Part shown: positions 13,130 through 27,110 of the stretch, in pieces
Layout of the letters: every line of letters begins with the position of its first letter
Position numbering within the stretch: the stretch's first letter is position 1
Assembly: GCA_000320545.1 (NCBI GenBank)
Contig: ADNK01001956.1
Coordinates: 1 to 64,000 of the forward strand
DNA: 64,000 nt
Source of the DNA: Bigelowiella natans CCMP2755
Taxonomy: Eukaryota; Cercozoa; Chlorarachniophyceae
Reading direction: 5' to 3'
Notes under the pieces: model-generated
The model's database searches: none
The model's input: only the letters and a program-made list of their open reading frames with translations
What the model was told of the DNA's origin: nothing
Translations under genes and position numbers: made by a program

Positions 13130-13164
<35 letters not shown>

Positions 13165-14200
13165 ACAGGGCTAGACACCTTTCAAGCTGAGCACGTTGTT
13201 CGTATTCTTAGACGATTAGCAAGGTGTCACCAAATGATGGTGATGACTCATCAGTTAGTGTTGATTTGAAGTTGACAACTGCCTACTTAACTATGTTTAT
13301 TTGTTGTATCATCATCATCATCATTATCATCATCATCATCATCATCATCGTTTTCATCTTTCTTCTTCTTGCTTATCTCAATTGCTACTACATGCATAAT
13401 ACTGCTACTCACTAACAGCACAAAGCAAATTGTAGTAGCTTTAACGCTTCATCAGGTGGTATTGGTGGTGGTTGTGTTGGCCATTAGGATTCTATGCATG
13501 TAACATCCAAATTATCATCATTATCATCATTATATCAATACCACCTTAACAAACATCTGTAGTAGGATAAATGATGATGATGATAATAGACCACATTCTT
13601 TGCTTCTTCTTTTCCTTTGTGTTACTGTTGTTGTTGCTGTTGATGTCATTGCTGGTGGTGGCTTCTAATCAAATATAAAGCCAAGGAGCTCAGTGTGGAC
13701 AATGTGAGATGATATTTTGATTATTTCCATCGTTGTGGAATGGAATAGTGAAAAATTTGTAGTTGTTAGCTCTATTTCTATGCTCAATTGTACATTTATG
13801 TAAGAGTTTCATAATGCTATGGGGGTCATCAGGATTTGGATTTCTCATCATAATTTATTAATATCATCAGATGATGATTAGGAACACACACACACACACA
13901 CACACACATATTTGCACACACATATCTGCACACATATTTTTATTTTTTATTTATCATTTTTTAGGCTAGACGAGATTTTACTTCTCACACCAAATGGAAA
14001 AGTGGCATACCATGGTATATAGCAGTAGTAGTAGTAGTAGTAATAATAATAATAATAGTAATGATAATAATTACATAAACACTACATGCTGCTGGGCTGC
14101 TATTACAGCAAAATCAAACAAGTTGTTATCATGCTTGGATACGATATATATCTTACAATATGTGTAGTTATATGTAAAAATGTAATGTTTAATCGAATGT

Positions 14201-14234
<34 letters not shown>

Positions 14235-14263
14235 CTTTTTGCTGCTGCTACGATCGCTAAAAA

Positions 14264-14305
<42 letters not shown>

Positions 14306-15231
14306 TATGTGTCATCTGGCTGATAGTGCTGTTGATGATCGATAAATATGATGATGATGATGATGATGATGGTGGTGGTATCAAACTACAGGGCCCACAG
14401 ATGAAGCATTAACTTACTTTAAACGGTGATATTGTATTATTATATAACAGTCAGTATCATAATAATAATAAAATAGGTGTGTGTGTGTGTGTATGTGTGT
14501 TTTTATTATCTTTCAAGACAATATGTTAATGATTTAATATTTGAGTATACCGATAACAAGGCAATAGTAGTAGTACTCTAAACAACAACATGTGTTTTAT
14601 TTTAGAAGATATATCCTTATCATGATCATCATCGTCTTACTGTTATTTAGATTAGGATACCGATGTCCAGTGCTAATGAATCCGTCTGAGTACTTGCTTG
14701 ATCTCGTATCAATAAACCCTGATGATGTTTCTCGACGATGTGCCGACATTGCAAGGATAGCAAAGGTGATTATTCATTGTTTATTGTTATCATATGCACG
14801 TATTCGTCAAAACAGTGTGGTGTGTGTAAAATGATGATCTGTTTCTTCATTAATTGAAAATGACGATCTTGTAAGGTGATGAAAATTATATCTTCAGAAG
14901 TAGCAGCAGTCGGAACTAGTAGAGCCATCGTCGTCGTACATAGTTATTATTTGTGTTGTTTTTGTTGTTACGATGGTGGTGGTGGTGGTGGTGAGGGATT
15001 AGACATCTCTTAGGTGGCTAGCATCTTTTATGCAAACATAATCAATTTTCCACTATCCCTCCCCCCTTCATTTTCCTCTCTTTGTGCGCGTGTACATATC
15101 TCTCATCAGCTTGAGTCGTGTTTTGAACGACGCTTATCTACACTCAAGGAAACTCAAAGTAGTATTAGTAGTAATACTCGTACGATTAGTATATACTTAA
15201 GATATATAACTTGTGAAAAAGAAGCAACCAC

Positions 15232-15263
<32 letters not shown>

Positions 15264-15390
15264 CCACTATCATCATCATTACTATCATCATCATCATCAT
15301 CATCCTATCGATAGTAAGCATAAAAATGGATGTAGAACAGTCCTTCTCCCTTCCTCACTCACTCACTCACTCACTCACTCAGTAGTTGTA

Positions 15391-15430
<40 letters not shown>

Positions 15431-16503
15431 GACACACAGTTTGTGTACCAGTCCTTCCTTCTGCCCTTCGATGTGTACTATAGTGATGTGTGCATATATC
15501 ATATATAAATCAGTGTGTAAAAATGTATATATTATTTATTGTACTAGCGGTATGCATGTGTTTATGACATAAGACACCGAATGATATATGCTAAAACCAA
15601 TGGTGGTCGTCGTCATCATCATCATCATCATCATCATTATCGTCATCATAATCGTTTGTTGTTATTATCATATATTGATTTCAGTATCATCCCCGACGTC
15701 ATCTTCAATATCATCATCATCTTCATTCTTTTCATCAATCAAACGATGGACGATGATATCATCATCTTCATCATCATCATCATCATCATCGTTGCCGTCG
15801 TTTTCTTCTTCTTCTACTACTGCTACTGCTACTTCTCTCACAACATCATCACATTTGCCCCAAGCTCAGGCAGTTCTTCAATGCACGGTAAGATCAAAGA
15901 AAGAGAACAAGTATATGGCAGTGATAATTATTGTCATGGAGAGTGACTTACTTTCTTCCTTCCTTAATATATTGATAATGAAGAACAACACTCATTTTAT
16001 AGCTGATTCTCTCGTGTCACATTATTGAATTGTAGGAGAAAAAGAGCAAGAATGAGAAGAATATGACCATAAAGAAGAATAAGATAAAAGATTATGTGTT
16101 GGTGCGCTCCTTCTCCTCCTCCTCCTCCTCCTCCTCCTCCTCCTCCTCTTTACGAATGATTGGAATGGCAAGAAGGATAGGTCTACTTCTGAAAAGGGCT
16201 TGGAAACAGGTACTACTAGAATAATTACAATCATACCTCTACATGTTTATCTTGCACATTTTCTTCCTTTTTCAATATGATAACATACGTCAATATACTC
16301 TCACAGAATAGCCGTGACACATTCGTGAATGGTGTGCGACTAATGAGCTGTGTTGGTCTTGCAAAGGTATTAATATCTAGTTATATTGCAGGCAGAAAGA
16401 TGTAATTAAGAAACCGAAGAAGAAGGAAAAGAAGAAAAATACGACAAATTAACAAGAAATAATAACAACAAGAAAATATAATGGCAACATGATATATCAT
16501 TTA

Positions 16504-16539
<36 letters not shown>

Positions 16540-16674
16540 GGTGTATAGTGCTGTTCTTGGCGGAGGAGCAGAAGGTAGTTGTATACTGTGTTTCATTGAA
16601 AATCAGTATCTTCTCGTTTATTACAACACAATTAGCATCTTATCTACCATGTTCCAATATTATGATGCATTTAT

Positions 16675-16710
<36 letters not shown>

Positions 16711-16893
16711 ATACATACACAAAATGAGAAGAAGTAGCATGGTGTGCTTTTCTCTGTATTGTAAGCAATTTTATACTTTAATGATATCAGTGTATTTATG
16801 CACACTCATCATCATCATCATCATCAACACCATCATCATCTGGTCTAATACTAATCAATGATTGAATGACCTACTATAACTACAACTACTCTC

Positions 16894-16925
<32 letters not shown>

Positions 16926-17535
16926 GGAATGAGTGCTGCAGCACTACCAGGAAAAATATCTCTAATAACGTTTGGTGAGGAGGAAACAGAAGAAGAAGAA
17001 GAAGAAGATGATGACGATGATAAGAATGAGTATAGAATAGTCTTATTGATGAATATTAAATGATATGCAATGATAATTAATGTGTAGATAATGATGGTGA
17101 TAATTAATGAATGAGTAGATAATGTTGATGATCAATCCATCCATTAATTAGTTGTCTGCTGTTTGAGCATAGTATAACATCAATCGTTTGGATGTTATTC
17201 ATTTATATCTTTTTCTTCTTCTTGCCTTCTTCCAATTTGTGTCTCCCTCTATCTTCTATCTTCTACTTACTGCTTTTCCAACAACAAATCACCTCCTTTA
17301 CAACCTCCTCTTCCTCCTCCTTTAAAAGGTGTCATATCAATGGCTCAGTTGTCCCTCATAAAGGTAATAATAATAATAATATTAAAGATAATACTTGTTT
17401 GTTTTCTTTGTGATAATACCACCACCATCGTCTTTGTGCTGTTGATCACGGCATCCTCCAAATATATCATCCTGTGGTGCAGCAGCTACTCCTAATTACT
17501 ACTACTACTATTACTACTACAACTACTATTACAAA

Positions 17536-17568
<33 letters not shown>

Positions 17569-17594
17569 GAACATTACCTGGTCTTCGTCATCAT

Positions 17595-17630
<36 letters not shown>

Positions 17631-18567
17631 TATTATCATCGTCATCGTTGTCATCATCATCATCATCATCTATTACCACCTCCACACAGACGTTGGATTT
17701 ATTTTCGAGAGAGAGAGAGACGGTGCAGAGAGAAAGGGCAAGAGGACAATACTGTAATAGCTAGTAGTAATAGGAGCAATGATTATTGAGTTGTCTGTTG
17801 GTGGCGTCGTATCATCACCTACCCTATTATTCTTATCTGTTCACACTACTTCAAACTACACTATTTACTACTACTCACGTAGTTTTATTCCTCTGCCTCT
17901 TCCCTCCCTCATATTCGTTATTATTATTATTTTTTTTAAATATCACAGCGGCACTTGAATACGTGTTTAGCAAAGTGATCACTGAGCTTCCAATTGATGC
18001 ATGGTGAGATCATGATGATGACAGTGATAACGATGATGATGATGATGGATATATTTGGATGTACTCTCATATCTTCTTGTTATTGCTTCCTACTATTGTG
18101 ATTGTTATCATTGTGTTTCTGTCATTATCACTTGAATGCACGCACACGCACACACACACAAATCGTGATCTTTCTCCTATCTATCATTTCTAATCGTTAA
18201 ACGTGGGAGAGTTGTCATAATCATCATCATCATCATCATCATTATCATTATGTATGTTTCTTTTTAGCTACAGTGCTTTATACGCTTTTGTGCTTCATAA
18301 CGGTTGCGACTTCCACACCACTCGAAGGTTAGAAACAACACAGCACAACACAGAGTAAAACAACACATCACACATGATGGAAATAATAGCATTGATGATC
18401 ATGATGATGATGGTGATGATATATAATTATCTATATCACCACGCACGATTCTAGAGGCACATGCACTTGTTATCATCATTATCATCATCCTCATCATGAT
18501 CATCTTCATCGTCGTCTTTATCGTCTTCTTTGTCTTCTTGGAAATAGTAGTATAAACTTAGCAATGT

Positions 18568-18601
<34 letters not shown>

Positions 18602-18983
18602 ATGGATTGATGATTTCTTCCTCGTCATCATAGGAAATTCATGGGCCTCTACGCTTTGATCGCCCTAGTCTCCTCATCATTAGGTATTGCATCATTTAGT
18701 CCTCATTCTTGCTCATTATCCTTCTCTCCCTCCTCCTCCTCCTCCTCTTCATTCTCATCAACCGCTAATAATGATGAAGCAGCTAATGCTTGAAAAAATG
18801 ATGATAATTATATATTTTGCTTGCTTCATCATTCGTCATGATACTACTACTACTACTACTACTACGACTACTACTACTACGGCTACTACGACTACGACTA
18901 CTACTACGACTACTACTACTACTACGACTGCTACTACTACTACTACGACTACTACTACTACTACTACTACTGCTACGACTACG

Positions 18984-19018
<35 letters not shown>

Positions 19019-19697
19019 GAGTTGTCTTCGAATCTCTTGCTCTCACTTTGATAAAGCACGGTTTTATATTAAATATATGTAAATGTTTCTAATACTCAAT
19101 GCTCATCATCATCATCCTCATCATCATCATACGATATACACGTCGTAGGTCTTGCAATAGGAGCATCATTACCATCAGGAGAATCTGCTCTTGTCGCTGG
19201 TTGTTGTTTATAATAACGATGATGATGATGATGATGGAGGAGAAGTAATACTAATAATACTAATACTAATAGGTCCTACCTTGATGGTAATTTACATGGT
19301 TCTTGGAGTGCTAAATCCCTCAGGCCAACCACAGAAGATAAACAAAACAAAATATACTACGAGTACGTTGTCATCATTATCATCTGGTAAGAAGGAACTA
19401 TAGTCATCGTGTTTTGTGTCTTGAGGGGGGATAAATAGTTGGGAGGTGTACGACGAATAGAAGCGTAACATATATTATGTATTATCAAATAGTAAGGTTA
19501 CGAGAGAAAATATGGTGATGATGATGATGATGATGATGGTGTAAGAATGGTGACTCTGAAAGCAATCACAATGTGTGTTGATAAATACAGAAACAACAAC
19601 AGCTACTACTACTACTACTACTACTACTACCTACTAAAATGGTACTGATTTACATTCTGATACTGATACTGAGAAATCTGCTTACTTGCTGTGTTGC

Positions 19698-19766
<69 letters not shown>

Positions 19767-21793
19767 CGATCTTAACAACTACTGGGCATCAACAACAACA
19801 ATTACATCTCAACTAGGGAAGCAACATCAAGAAGAAGAAGATAAACAACAACAACAACAAAACTACAATGGATCATCTGAAACTTGTCCAAGTAGTAATA
19901 GTAGTAGTAGTGATCAACATCAATATATAATATAATAATAACATTAATAACAATAACCAATATCATCATGATAATAATACTACTTTAGATTATTTACTAC
20001 ATGTATTATGCAAAGAATGCGAAGATAATAAATGGTATTGATGATGATGATGAGGATGATGGGTAGTAGATATAGGTAGCCGATTATAGTATTAGTATTA
20101 GTAGTAGAGTAGTAATTGTAATAGTAGTAGTAGTAGTAGTAGAAACTTTTGTCTCCCTCTCCACCACAATGTATATATAATGTAAATACGTGTGTTGTAT
20201 TTATGTTTACTAGGAGTTCTGCTTCCTCTAAAGATGTGTTCTCCTATCAAATGGTCAATAGAATCACTTCTGGTACTAACAAGTACTAAACACTACTGAT
20301 TAATTCTGAAATATGGTATACATAGCAGCACCTATATCACCCTTAAAGATAAGATTGTGTGTAAGAGAGAGAGAATCTTTTGATTGTGTTGATTGGTTCA
20401 TGTGTAATCAATAACGAATCAATGAATGCAAAGGAGGAGGAGGAGGAGGAGGAGGAGGAGGATATTTTTCAAATTATTCCTTATTTATAATTATTATGGG
20501 ATGGCAATAGTAGTAGTAGTAGTTGTAGTAGTAGTAGTAGTAGTAAAACGTTGATGCTGTCGTGGGGTGTTATATCCTTGTTCCTTAACAACCTCCTTGT
20601 TATCATAACATCATTCACACATTGATTGATTATTGCTCGAATCCTCCTCCTCCTCCTCCTCCTCTTCCTTTGAAACCTTATCATTCCATCATTATCATCA
20701 TCATCATCATCATCATCACCACCATTTTTACAAAACGATGATAGTGAACAAACAGGATCAATTATGAGTGATGTGTACGATCTTTCTTCCGATTAGTGCT
20801 CAGAGTTTCGAGGTCTAGAGTTTACACGCGACTTCAGGTTTCATGGAGAGTGCATTACTATCCTCATATATTCAGTTTGTTTATGCGAAAAGAGAGAGAA
20901 AGAGAGAGAGGGAGGAGATGTAGGACAACAAATCATCATCGTCGTCATCATCAACATAGTTAGTGATACTAGTACAATTAAGGAGTGGATAAATACTAGT
21001 CTTATAATAATATAGCATACTTGTTACCAATTGATTAGATCAGCACCTCAAATGGGGGCAATAGCACTTGTTGGTTCTGGAGATCAGGTAGTAGGAATGA
21101 TGGAGTCGTTCGTTGTTTTATAACCATGGTGGTGATGATGATAATGATGGTAAGTGTGACAGTAGTGCTGATGATGGCAAATACATGTTTGTCTTGCCAT
21201 AGTTACTATTATTGTTATTATTATTATTATTGTTATTATTATTATTACTCTTCTTCTCGTAGAATTATCCTTCTTAAATCTTGTCTTTTCTGTTTCTTCT
21301 TCTTAGCCTAACTCTTATTCTTATTCTTTTTATTCTTCTTCATTTTTCTTCTCTTAAGGCATTGAAAGCTTTAGGACTTAGTCATCAGACCACAGAGTAC
21401 AGCTACTACTACTACTACTACTACGACTAATAATAATAATAAGTCATCAGACCACAGAGTACAGCTACTACTAATAATAAAATAAATACTAATACTACTG
21501 GCTCTACTATTAGCACACTGTATAAAGTAGTAAACCAACTACTGGCAGAAAAGAATAAACTGATCGATTATCATCGATGCCATCATCATCATCACCATCA
21601 CGCAATAATCTTCTTTTCACCATAATAGATACTAGGTAACATCTCATCATTATTATTATCGATTATGGAAAGCACGTTAGTCATGCACACTTTCCTACTA
21701 CACAGAAAGTGCATTAAAGCAATGATGACCCTCCTCGTTTCACACATTGCTGTTGCGGTACTACTACTACACTTCAGTCAAAAAACAATATAA
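9969..21793 (+). CDS. ABCG (White)-type half ABC transporter in about 30 micro-exons
   Basis: A nucleotide-binding domain followed by a transmembrane domain, the ABCG order. Secure exons: 9969-9998, 10113-10171, 10319-10350, 10862-10905, 11095-11148, 11337-11381, 11515-11582, 11750-11779, 12266-12319, 12546-12589, 12736-12774, 13169-13223, 13419-13455, 13681-13703, 13965-14014, 14392-14425, 14651-14765. Motifs spread over them are Walker A GPSGCGKTT, Q-loop MSQDD, signature SGGERRRLS, Walker B ILIADEP, D-loop SGLD and H-loop TLHQP. A linker (about 14.9-16.2 kb) is only partly resolved. Membrane-domain exons follow: 16307-16366, 16541-16574, 16927-16974, 17329-17363, 17690-17753, 17949-18003, 18268-18327, 18634-18683, 19149-19199, 19273-19386, 20214-20272, then 21044-21087, 21359-21396 and 21706-21793, which encodes a last helix and stop. 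The exon near 20797 (CSEFRGLEF) has an uncertain donor. The substrate cannot be inferred. The N-terminus before 9969 is open. Confidence 0.85.
10801..10890 (+). repeat. Tandem duplication of the Walker A exon start with its splice acceptor
   Basis: Two copies, about 46 bp apart, of ATAATGATTC, a TTTAG acceptor and GTAAAACNACNATGCTGAACTG. The second copy (exon 10862-10905) continues the nucleotide-binding domain in frame (KTTMLNCLAQSLPK). The first (from 10816) would encode KTTMLNCL and then run into a stop, so it looks like a decoy or recently duplicated acceptor. Confidence 0.8.
12381..12470 (+). repeat. Exact 45-bp tandem duplication in an ABC-transporter intron
   Basis: The unit starting GAGCTGCTAATGCTTTTG and ending GTTGTTTCAT occurs twice head to tail without a mismatch, inside the intron between the exons ending at 12319 and starting at 12546. 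Confidence 0.9.
18841..19018 (+). repeat. Long CTA/CGA trinucleotide array in an intron
   Basis: About 178 bp of nearly pure trinucleotides, mostly ACT units with interspersed ACG. It sits in the transporter intron between exons 18634-18683 and 19149-19199. It is the longest repeat array in the window and yields spurious poly-Thr, poly-Leu and poly-Ser frames. Confidence 0.95.
21381..21470 (+). repeat. Duplicated exon tail GTCATCAGACCACAGAG
   Basis: The last bases of the penultimate transporter exon (ending 21396) with its donor and following CTA repeat are repeated about 60 bp downstream (around 21443-21468). Only the first copy follows an acceptor in frame. Confidence 0.8.
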
Positions 21794-21824
21794 TTCATCT
21801 TAATAAAAATGTATTTACATATAT

Positions 21825-21825
21825 G

Positions 21826-21890
<65 letters not shown>
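21825..21890. repeat. (AT)n(GT)n compound microsatellite
   Basis: Runs of TA followed by TG dinucleotides directly downstream of the ABC-transporter stop codon, probably in its 3' flank. Confidence 0.9.
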
Positions 21891-21892
<2 letters not shown>

Positions 21893-21978
21893 TGTGTATC
21901 GGCGAATAAATCAGTTCTTTGAAGACAATTTGATGCATAAATTGACATATAAATATATGTGTCCATGCATGTCTCAAT

Positions 21979-22209
21979 GTGGGACATCAGATAGGAGCCT
22001 TGGCAATGAGAAGACAGAGGCATGTGACTCTGGATGATGATGCTGCTTCTTCCGTGAACAGCATCTACTTCACGTTAAACAACAACAGCAACAACTACAA
22101 CACCGATGATGCAACTACTACTTCCAAAAACGTAACCAGAACTAGTGACAAAACAACTAGTTGGCTCCATCGACTCTTCAAATCAAATTTGAAACAAAAA
22201 ACAAGGTAG
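21979..22209 (+). other. Short hydrophilic open frame, status uncertain
   Basis: A 76-codon frame (from ATG 22006: MRRQRHVTLDDDAASSVNSI, then Asn/Thr-rich and a Lys-rich end) preceded by a possible acceptor (GGGACATCAG). It could be a C-terminal exon of the transporter, a small separate gene, or chance. No family is recognised. Confidence 0.25.
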
Positions 22210-23238
22210 CTAAAGCTAGTTGAAACCATTAGCGCATCAAATTGTGCCCATGCACACACCTCACAATGGCACAAAGAGACACGGCCACATTTCCTGTTCC
22301 GCATCCATCTTCAGTTCTCTCACATCAACACTGAGTGAAAAAAGCTGGTCACACGCACGGCGAGGATGCTGCTTACTTAGCTGCTGCGTTAATGTTGTCG
22401 CATTGCAACAATCTTTGCATCATTCCACCTTGTGTTGTGGTTCTTAGCTCGCATCGTCATGCGGATTGTGCGTCGCATGCATGAATTGCATTGCATGCTA
22501 GCATGGTGGTGGTAGTTCCATGTTCCATGCCTAGCTGTTTTTGCATTTGTTTCCGCTACATGCGGGCGCTGGAATCGACCGATCGATGTGATGCGAGCGC
22601 AACAAGCAGCAAGTCGATCATCTATGATGCAAGCTGAGCAGAATGTGCACGCACAATGAGTCACGCAGTGCCAGCGTGCATGTAACTGTTTTCACACACC
22701 GCATCGATCATCGACGATTCCGATTCCATGCTAGCATGCAAGTCGTTGTCACACGTAGCAATGAAAACGGCCACGATGAAGCCGCAGTGTGCTGGATGCA
22801 TGCTGGCATGGAACAACAGCGTGTTAAGGGATTTCATGTGGCGGTGTTGTCTACGTGGCGGCACATCTATAGACAAGCGCAAAGCTTTAGGCAATGCGTC
22901 ATGTGTGGTCGTTGGCGGCATGGCGGAACGAAATGACGTACAGAGGAGTCTGCGATCCACTTGCCTGTTATTTTACTAATTGGTGAGCGAAGTGTTGCTA
23001 GACTGAGGAGTGACTAAAATCTGTCATTTGTGATCATACAATCGTCGTCATTTGCATCTAGGTTGCCAGCAATGATTGATTTTGTTGCGTATAGCTGGCC
23101 ATTGAAAATTCTGCCCTTTAGCGGGTGTGCACGAGGTGAGGCGCACGCTATGCACCAACACACACTTGACTACGTACAACTTCTTCTTCGATCCATTCTA
23201 CACGCATTGTCCTACTACCGCTCACATAACATCTCATA
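22210..23238. other. GC-richer island without genes, palindrome-bearing
   Basis: The composition shifts to CpG-containing, GC-richer DNA. The palindrome CATGCTAGCATG occurs at 22494-22505 and 22727-22738, and a one-base variant at 22799-22810. Overlapping frames on both strands (22389-22664, 22643-22936, 22661-22960) have no domain character and are not called. Confidence 0.55.
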
Positions 23239-23985
23239 TTATTTTCCTGTAGCAGCATGCACATCTCCCATTCCCCCAGTAGAATCTTCCCGTTTCGGTT
23301 TAGCTTGCAGAGAAACATAATCGCTTGTCAACGAAGGAGCAACATTGCATGATGTTTGCCCTCCTTCGTTATTTCTCATAATATCGTCGTCATCGCTAGC
23401 AACATCAACAACATTTTGCTTTGGCCTTCGTCTGTTAGCCTTTTCTGGAATTGATATTTGCACGTAATTGTCTTTCTTCCTCTTCTTCTTTTTCTTCTCA
23501 TTCATTTTTGGCTGTTGTGATTGATCTTCATTATATCTCACCGTAGTAGTATCATCAGAGTTAGTTTCTGTGATAGGAAGTGAAGCAGACGAAGACGATG
23601 ATGGCAATGACTCAGTAGTCGATGAAACACCTACAATTTTAAGATGATTGAATTGGAATGGATTAACAACACAAACACAATCTTCCTCTAATTTATTTAG
23701 ATCATTGCAGAAAAAGTTTGCAAACTCTAATTATCATCCGTTTATCTCCCCTCTAATAGCTCAAATATCTCCTTACAAATCTCAATTCAGATAATTTTAG
23801 AGTACTCCTCTTTCTGATCATCATCATCATCATCTTCCACTTCCTCATCATATCATCATCATCATCACCTGGCAATCCATCTGCTGGTGCGGATAATGTT
23901 TGCATCATTAATGATGGCTAATAAATAAACATAGACACACTCATTAGGGTTGTACTACTATTATTACCACTACTACTACTACTAT

Positions 23986-24018
<33 letters not shown>

Positions 24019-24166
24019 CACTACTACAGCAAACACAACGAGAGAATAATGGTGGATAGACTTAATAATAATAGTAAGAATAATAGAAATGCTCATCAGA
24101 AGTCAGTCCTAACACTAGCTTGCATCAGGAATACAAACGACAAGCATCTTGTTCTTCATTGTAAGC

Positions 24167-24197
<31 letters not shown>

Positions 24198-24865
24198 CTT
24201 TTGGTTTTTGCAAAGGAGGAAGTGTGGGCGATGGAAGAGAACTTGCAGCATCAGAATGATGTCCCTCCACCTGCTTTTGTTGGTGCTTTGGATGGTGAGG
24301 AGGTACTGATAGAGAACTAGACATGGTAGCTTTCACTCCTCCTCCTATCTGGTTCCCCCCCCCCCTTTTTATGAGGGATAGCCTCTTCTGTAAAGGAGTT
24401 TCTGGCCTCGGTTTCAACTCCGATTTCTTCTTGACAACTGGTAGTGGAACATCGACTACGTTGACCCTTCTCCGATCATAGTTTTCACTTGGTTTTGACA
24501 AATACTCGCTCATGCCGAAAGAAGATGCATCATTACCCTGGTTTCTACTACTGCCTATTGTCTCCTGTTGTTAGTTATTATTAGGAAATCAGGCGAGCAC
24601 GTAACAAAAGCATCAGATATCCATGTAGTACATATGAGCTATTGAATATTGTCATCATTGTGGAAGACTTTTTTGAAGTGCAGTAATACATAATTTTGAT
24701 GTCATCATCATCGTCATCATCATCATCATCATCGTCATATGTCACAACCTACCTCACCATATTACCACCTCTTCATCTGCTGCTACTACTACAACAACAA
24801 CAACTACTACTACTACTACTATCTCTCTTCATCTCCTATTTGAATGAGCAACTACCAATTAGACC

Positions 24866-24898
<33 letters not shown>

Positions 24899-27110
24899 CC
24901 ATCACCACCACCACCAGCATTTTTTTAGTATTCCTACTAGTGCTACAACGAGCACTGCACTATGATTAGTACTGATCAGAACTATCACATTCCTAAATCA
25001 TAGTTGATGATCAACAACGATGTCATAAAACCACGACGACCGACCTCAAAGGCGTATGGATTCAAAGTTGCGGAATTATCTTTGGAATCAGCAGCATCCA
25101 AGTCTTCCATACGTGCAAATTGTCTGAGCTCCTCAAGGACCATATCAGCTTTGTCTCCTGTGATATGATTGTTGTGATGATGATGATTACGATGATAGCT
25201 GAGAAACAACCGATGAGTTTTTGCACGATATAGCTTCTCATTGGATTGCCATAGCGATGACTAATTTACCATAAATCTCCTTCAATTTCTTCCTGAAAGT
25301 CTCTTCTCCTTCTTCGACAAGTAAATTTAAGGCTTCTTCCAATTGAGAAGAAAAGTTATTATTATTTTTTTCTCCTTTTTGTCCAGAAGAAGAAGATGAT
25401 GATGATGCTCTTCTAGCTTCTTCCACCTCAGCTTCTACTTCTGATGCGTAATGATGAAACAGAGACGCACCTGAAGACAATAGATGATGATTATCATAAC
25501 ATGTGTGTTATCTGTTAAACAATGGAAAACAATTAGACGCAGGAGTAGTGTACCGATGTACTAATCTCTTCCATTATTTGCACTCATCATTATCATCCTT
25601 CGATGTACTAATCTCTTTTACTCATGTTACTCATCATTAGTTTCCTAACTTGGTGGGACAACGCTACCTCGTAACCGCTGGACAAACAAATCCTCAACTA
25701 CTACTTCTACTACTACACTAATCATCATCATCATTGTAGTCAGACAGCACTAACCCTCTACATTCCTCATCATCTTAGCTACATCAACGTTTTTAGATCC
25801 AGGGCCTGAATATCTGCAGAGGTAGTGAAGTATTTTAACAGCATGTAAATTTCACATTGAGACAGATTGTGTGCAGCAGTAATCACATATTGTTTTGGAA
25901 TCGCTTGGTGTTAGGATGAATATAGTGTTTATGATCAAGAAGCCATGATGTACGTGAACAGCCATGTGCAGCATTAAAAAGTATCATCATGGTGCTGCTT
26001 TATAGTCAACACTTCTATATGTAGTAACACTGCTACTAGCAATGTGTCAGCTTCACAATTATGGCTTTTGAGATTGTTTTAAGAAGGATATTGAATGAAA
26101 GGAGGAGAATCTCAGATTGCTGTAGTTTTCCTTGATCAATGTTAGGAACTCTGTGTTATGCTGTACATGGATTAAGTTATAACACATGTTACCCTTTTTC
26201 ATTTGCTGTGATTACTGTTCTGAATAATTCGTAAAGTTCTTTATTTTGGCCGAAATGCCTACTTGTTGCCCTATCAGGATCTGGCTTTATGAACACCCCT
26301 ATGAGAGATAGATAGATGAATAGATGAGAGGGAGAGACAATGAAGAATAATCTTTACAACTTAGAATGATAATGGCAACAACAAGCCGCCTGTAATGCGA
26401 AAGCAAAAATTTTACTACTGATCAATAATTGCCAAGCATGTGAAATACAGTGGTAACAATATTGCAGCGCAACTATGCTGAAAATAGTAGTATGCAAGAA
26501 CATTGGTGGTGGTTGTTGTTTTCTTCTGTTGTTCATTGATCTACTACCACATGATTTTTCCTTGAGCTCCTTATCGAATTTTTCTACTTTTTTAAGATTT
26601 CGTATTTCCACTTTGCGCGAGGGTGCTTTACCAAGAACATCAGAGCTAGCTGAGAGAGTAGTAGAGAATGTCTTATCATTAGAGAAAGTAGTAGTAGTAG
26701 TAGTAGTAGTAGTTGTAGAAGAGAGGACGAAGAAGAAAAGGAAGAAGAAGAAGAAGGCGCTACTGCCAGAAGAAGAAGAAAAGGAAGAAGAAGAAGAAGG
26801 CGCTGCTGCCAGAAGAAGAAGATGGAATTTTGAAACAACCTTTTTTCCTTTTCCCATAGGCAATCATCAATGCAGCCCTTTGCCACCTTCCAATCAGCTG
26901 TCTATTTATAAGCGAAAGTCTCCTGTTCATCATCATGCTGTTCACTGCTTCCCTATCTCTTCTTCCTCCCCCTCCTCCTCCATGTAAAGGATTGGATGCA
27001 CATTGTTCCGATAAGAAGACGAGGGCAAAGACGATGAAGAAGAAGATTCTGGAACTACAGGGAGGACTTTGACGGAAAGGGGGATTCGGATTCAATCGAA
27101 AAGATATCAT
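23239..27110 (-). CDS. Unknown 544-aa protein with signal-peptide-like N-terminus and basic disordered tail
   Basis: A complete nine-exon model in which every phase matches: 27110-26840, 26649-26548, 26298-26193, 25813-25755, 25470-25270, 25157-25045, 24537-24196, 23917-23869 and 23630-23239 (1635 nt, 545 codons with stop). The N-terminus has a hydrophobic segment (IFFFIVFALVFL) after a short basic and Pro-rich start, then a Gly/Arg-rich stretch, the pattern of a signal peptide plus a possible transit peptide. The middle (ELYELFRTVITANEKG, DVAKMMRNVEG, QLEEALNLLVEEGEE, VLEELRQFARMEDLD) looks helical. The C-terminal 250 residues are disordered, with Pro/Ser and a Lys/Arg cluster (EKKKKKRKKD). 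I do not recognise the family. It diverges from the SHMT gene across about 530 bp. Export or plastid import is inference from the leader. Confidence 0.78.
26725..26812 (-). repeat. Near-exact tandem duplication in intron 1 of the 544-aa gene
   Basis: A purine-rich unit of about 40 bp ending GGCGCTACTGCCAG and then GGCGCTGCTGCCAG occurs twice in tandem between exon 1 (ends 26840) and exon 2 (starts 26649). Confidence 0.8.

Noticed and set aside
15228-15946. Regular CAT repeats considered as a CRISPR-like array
   Set aside because: These are simple trinucleotide microsatellites with no spacers, in a eukaryotic intron.
18687-19092. Poly-Thr, poly-Leu and poly-Ser frames of 87-131 codons
   Set aside because: They are translations of a CTA/CGA repeat inside an intron of the ABC transporter.
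26475-26987. 170-codon plus-strand frame
   Set aside because: It is antisense to exons 1-2 and the repeat-filled intron of the 544-aa gene, whose phases close perfectly.
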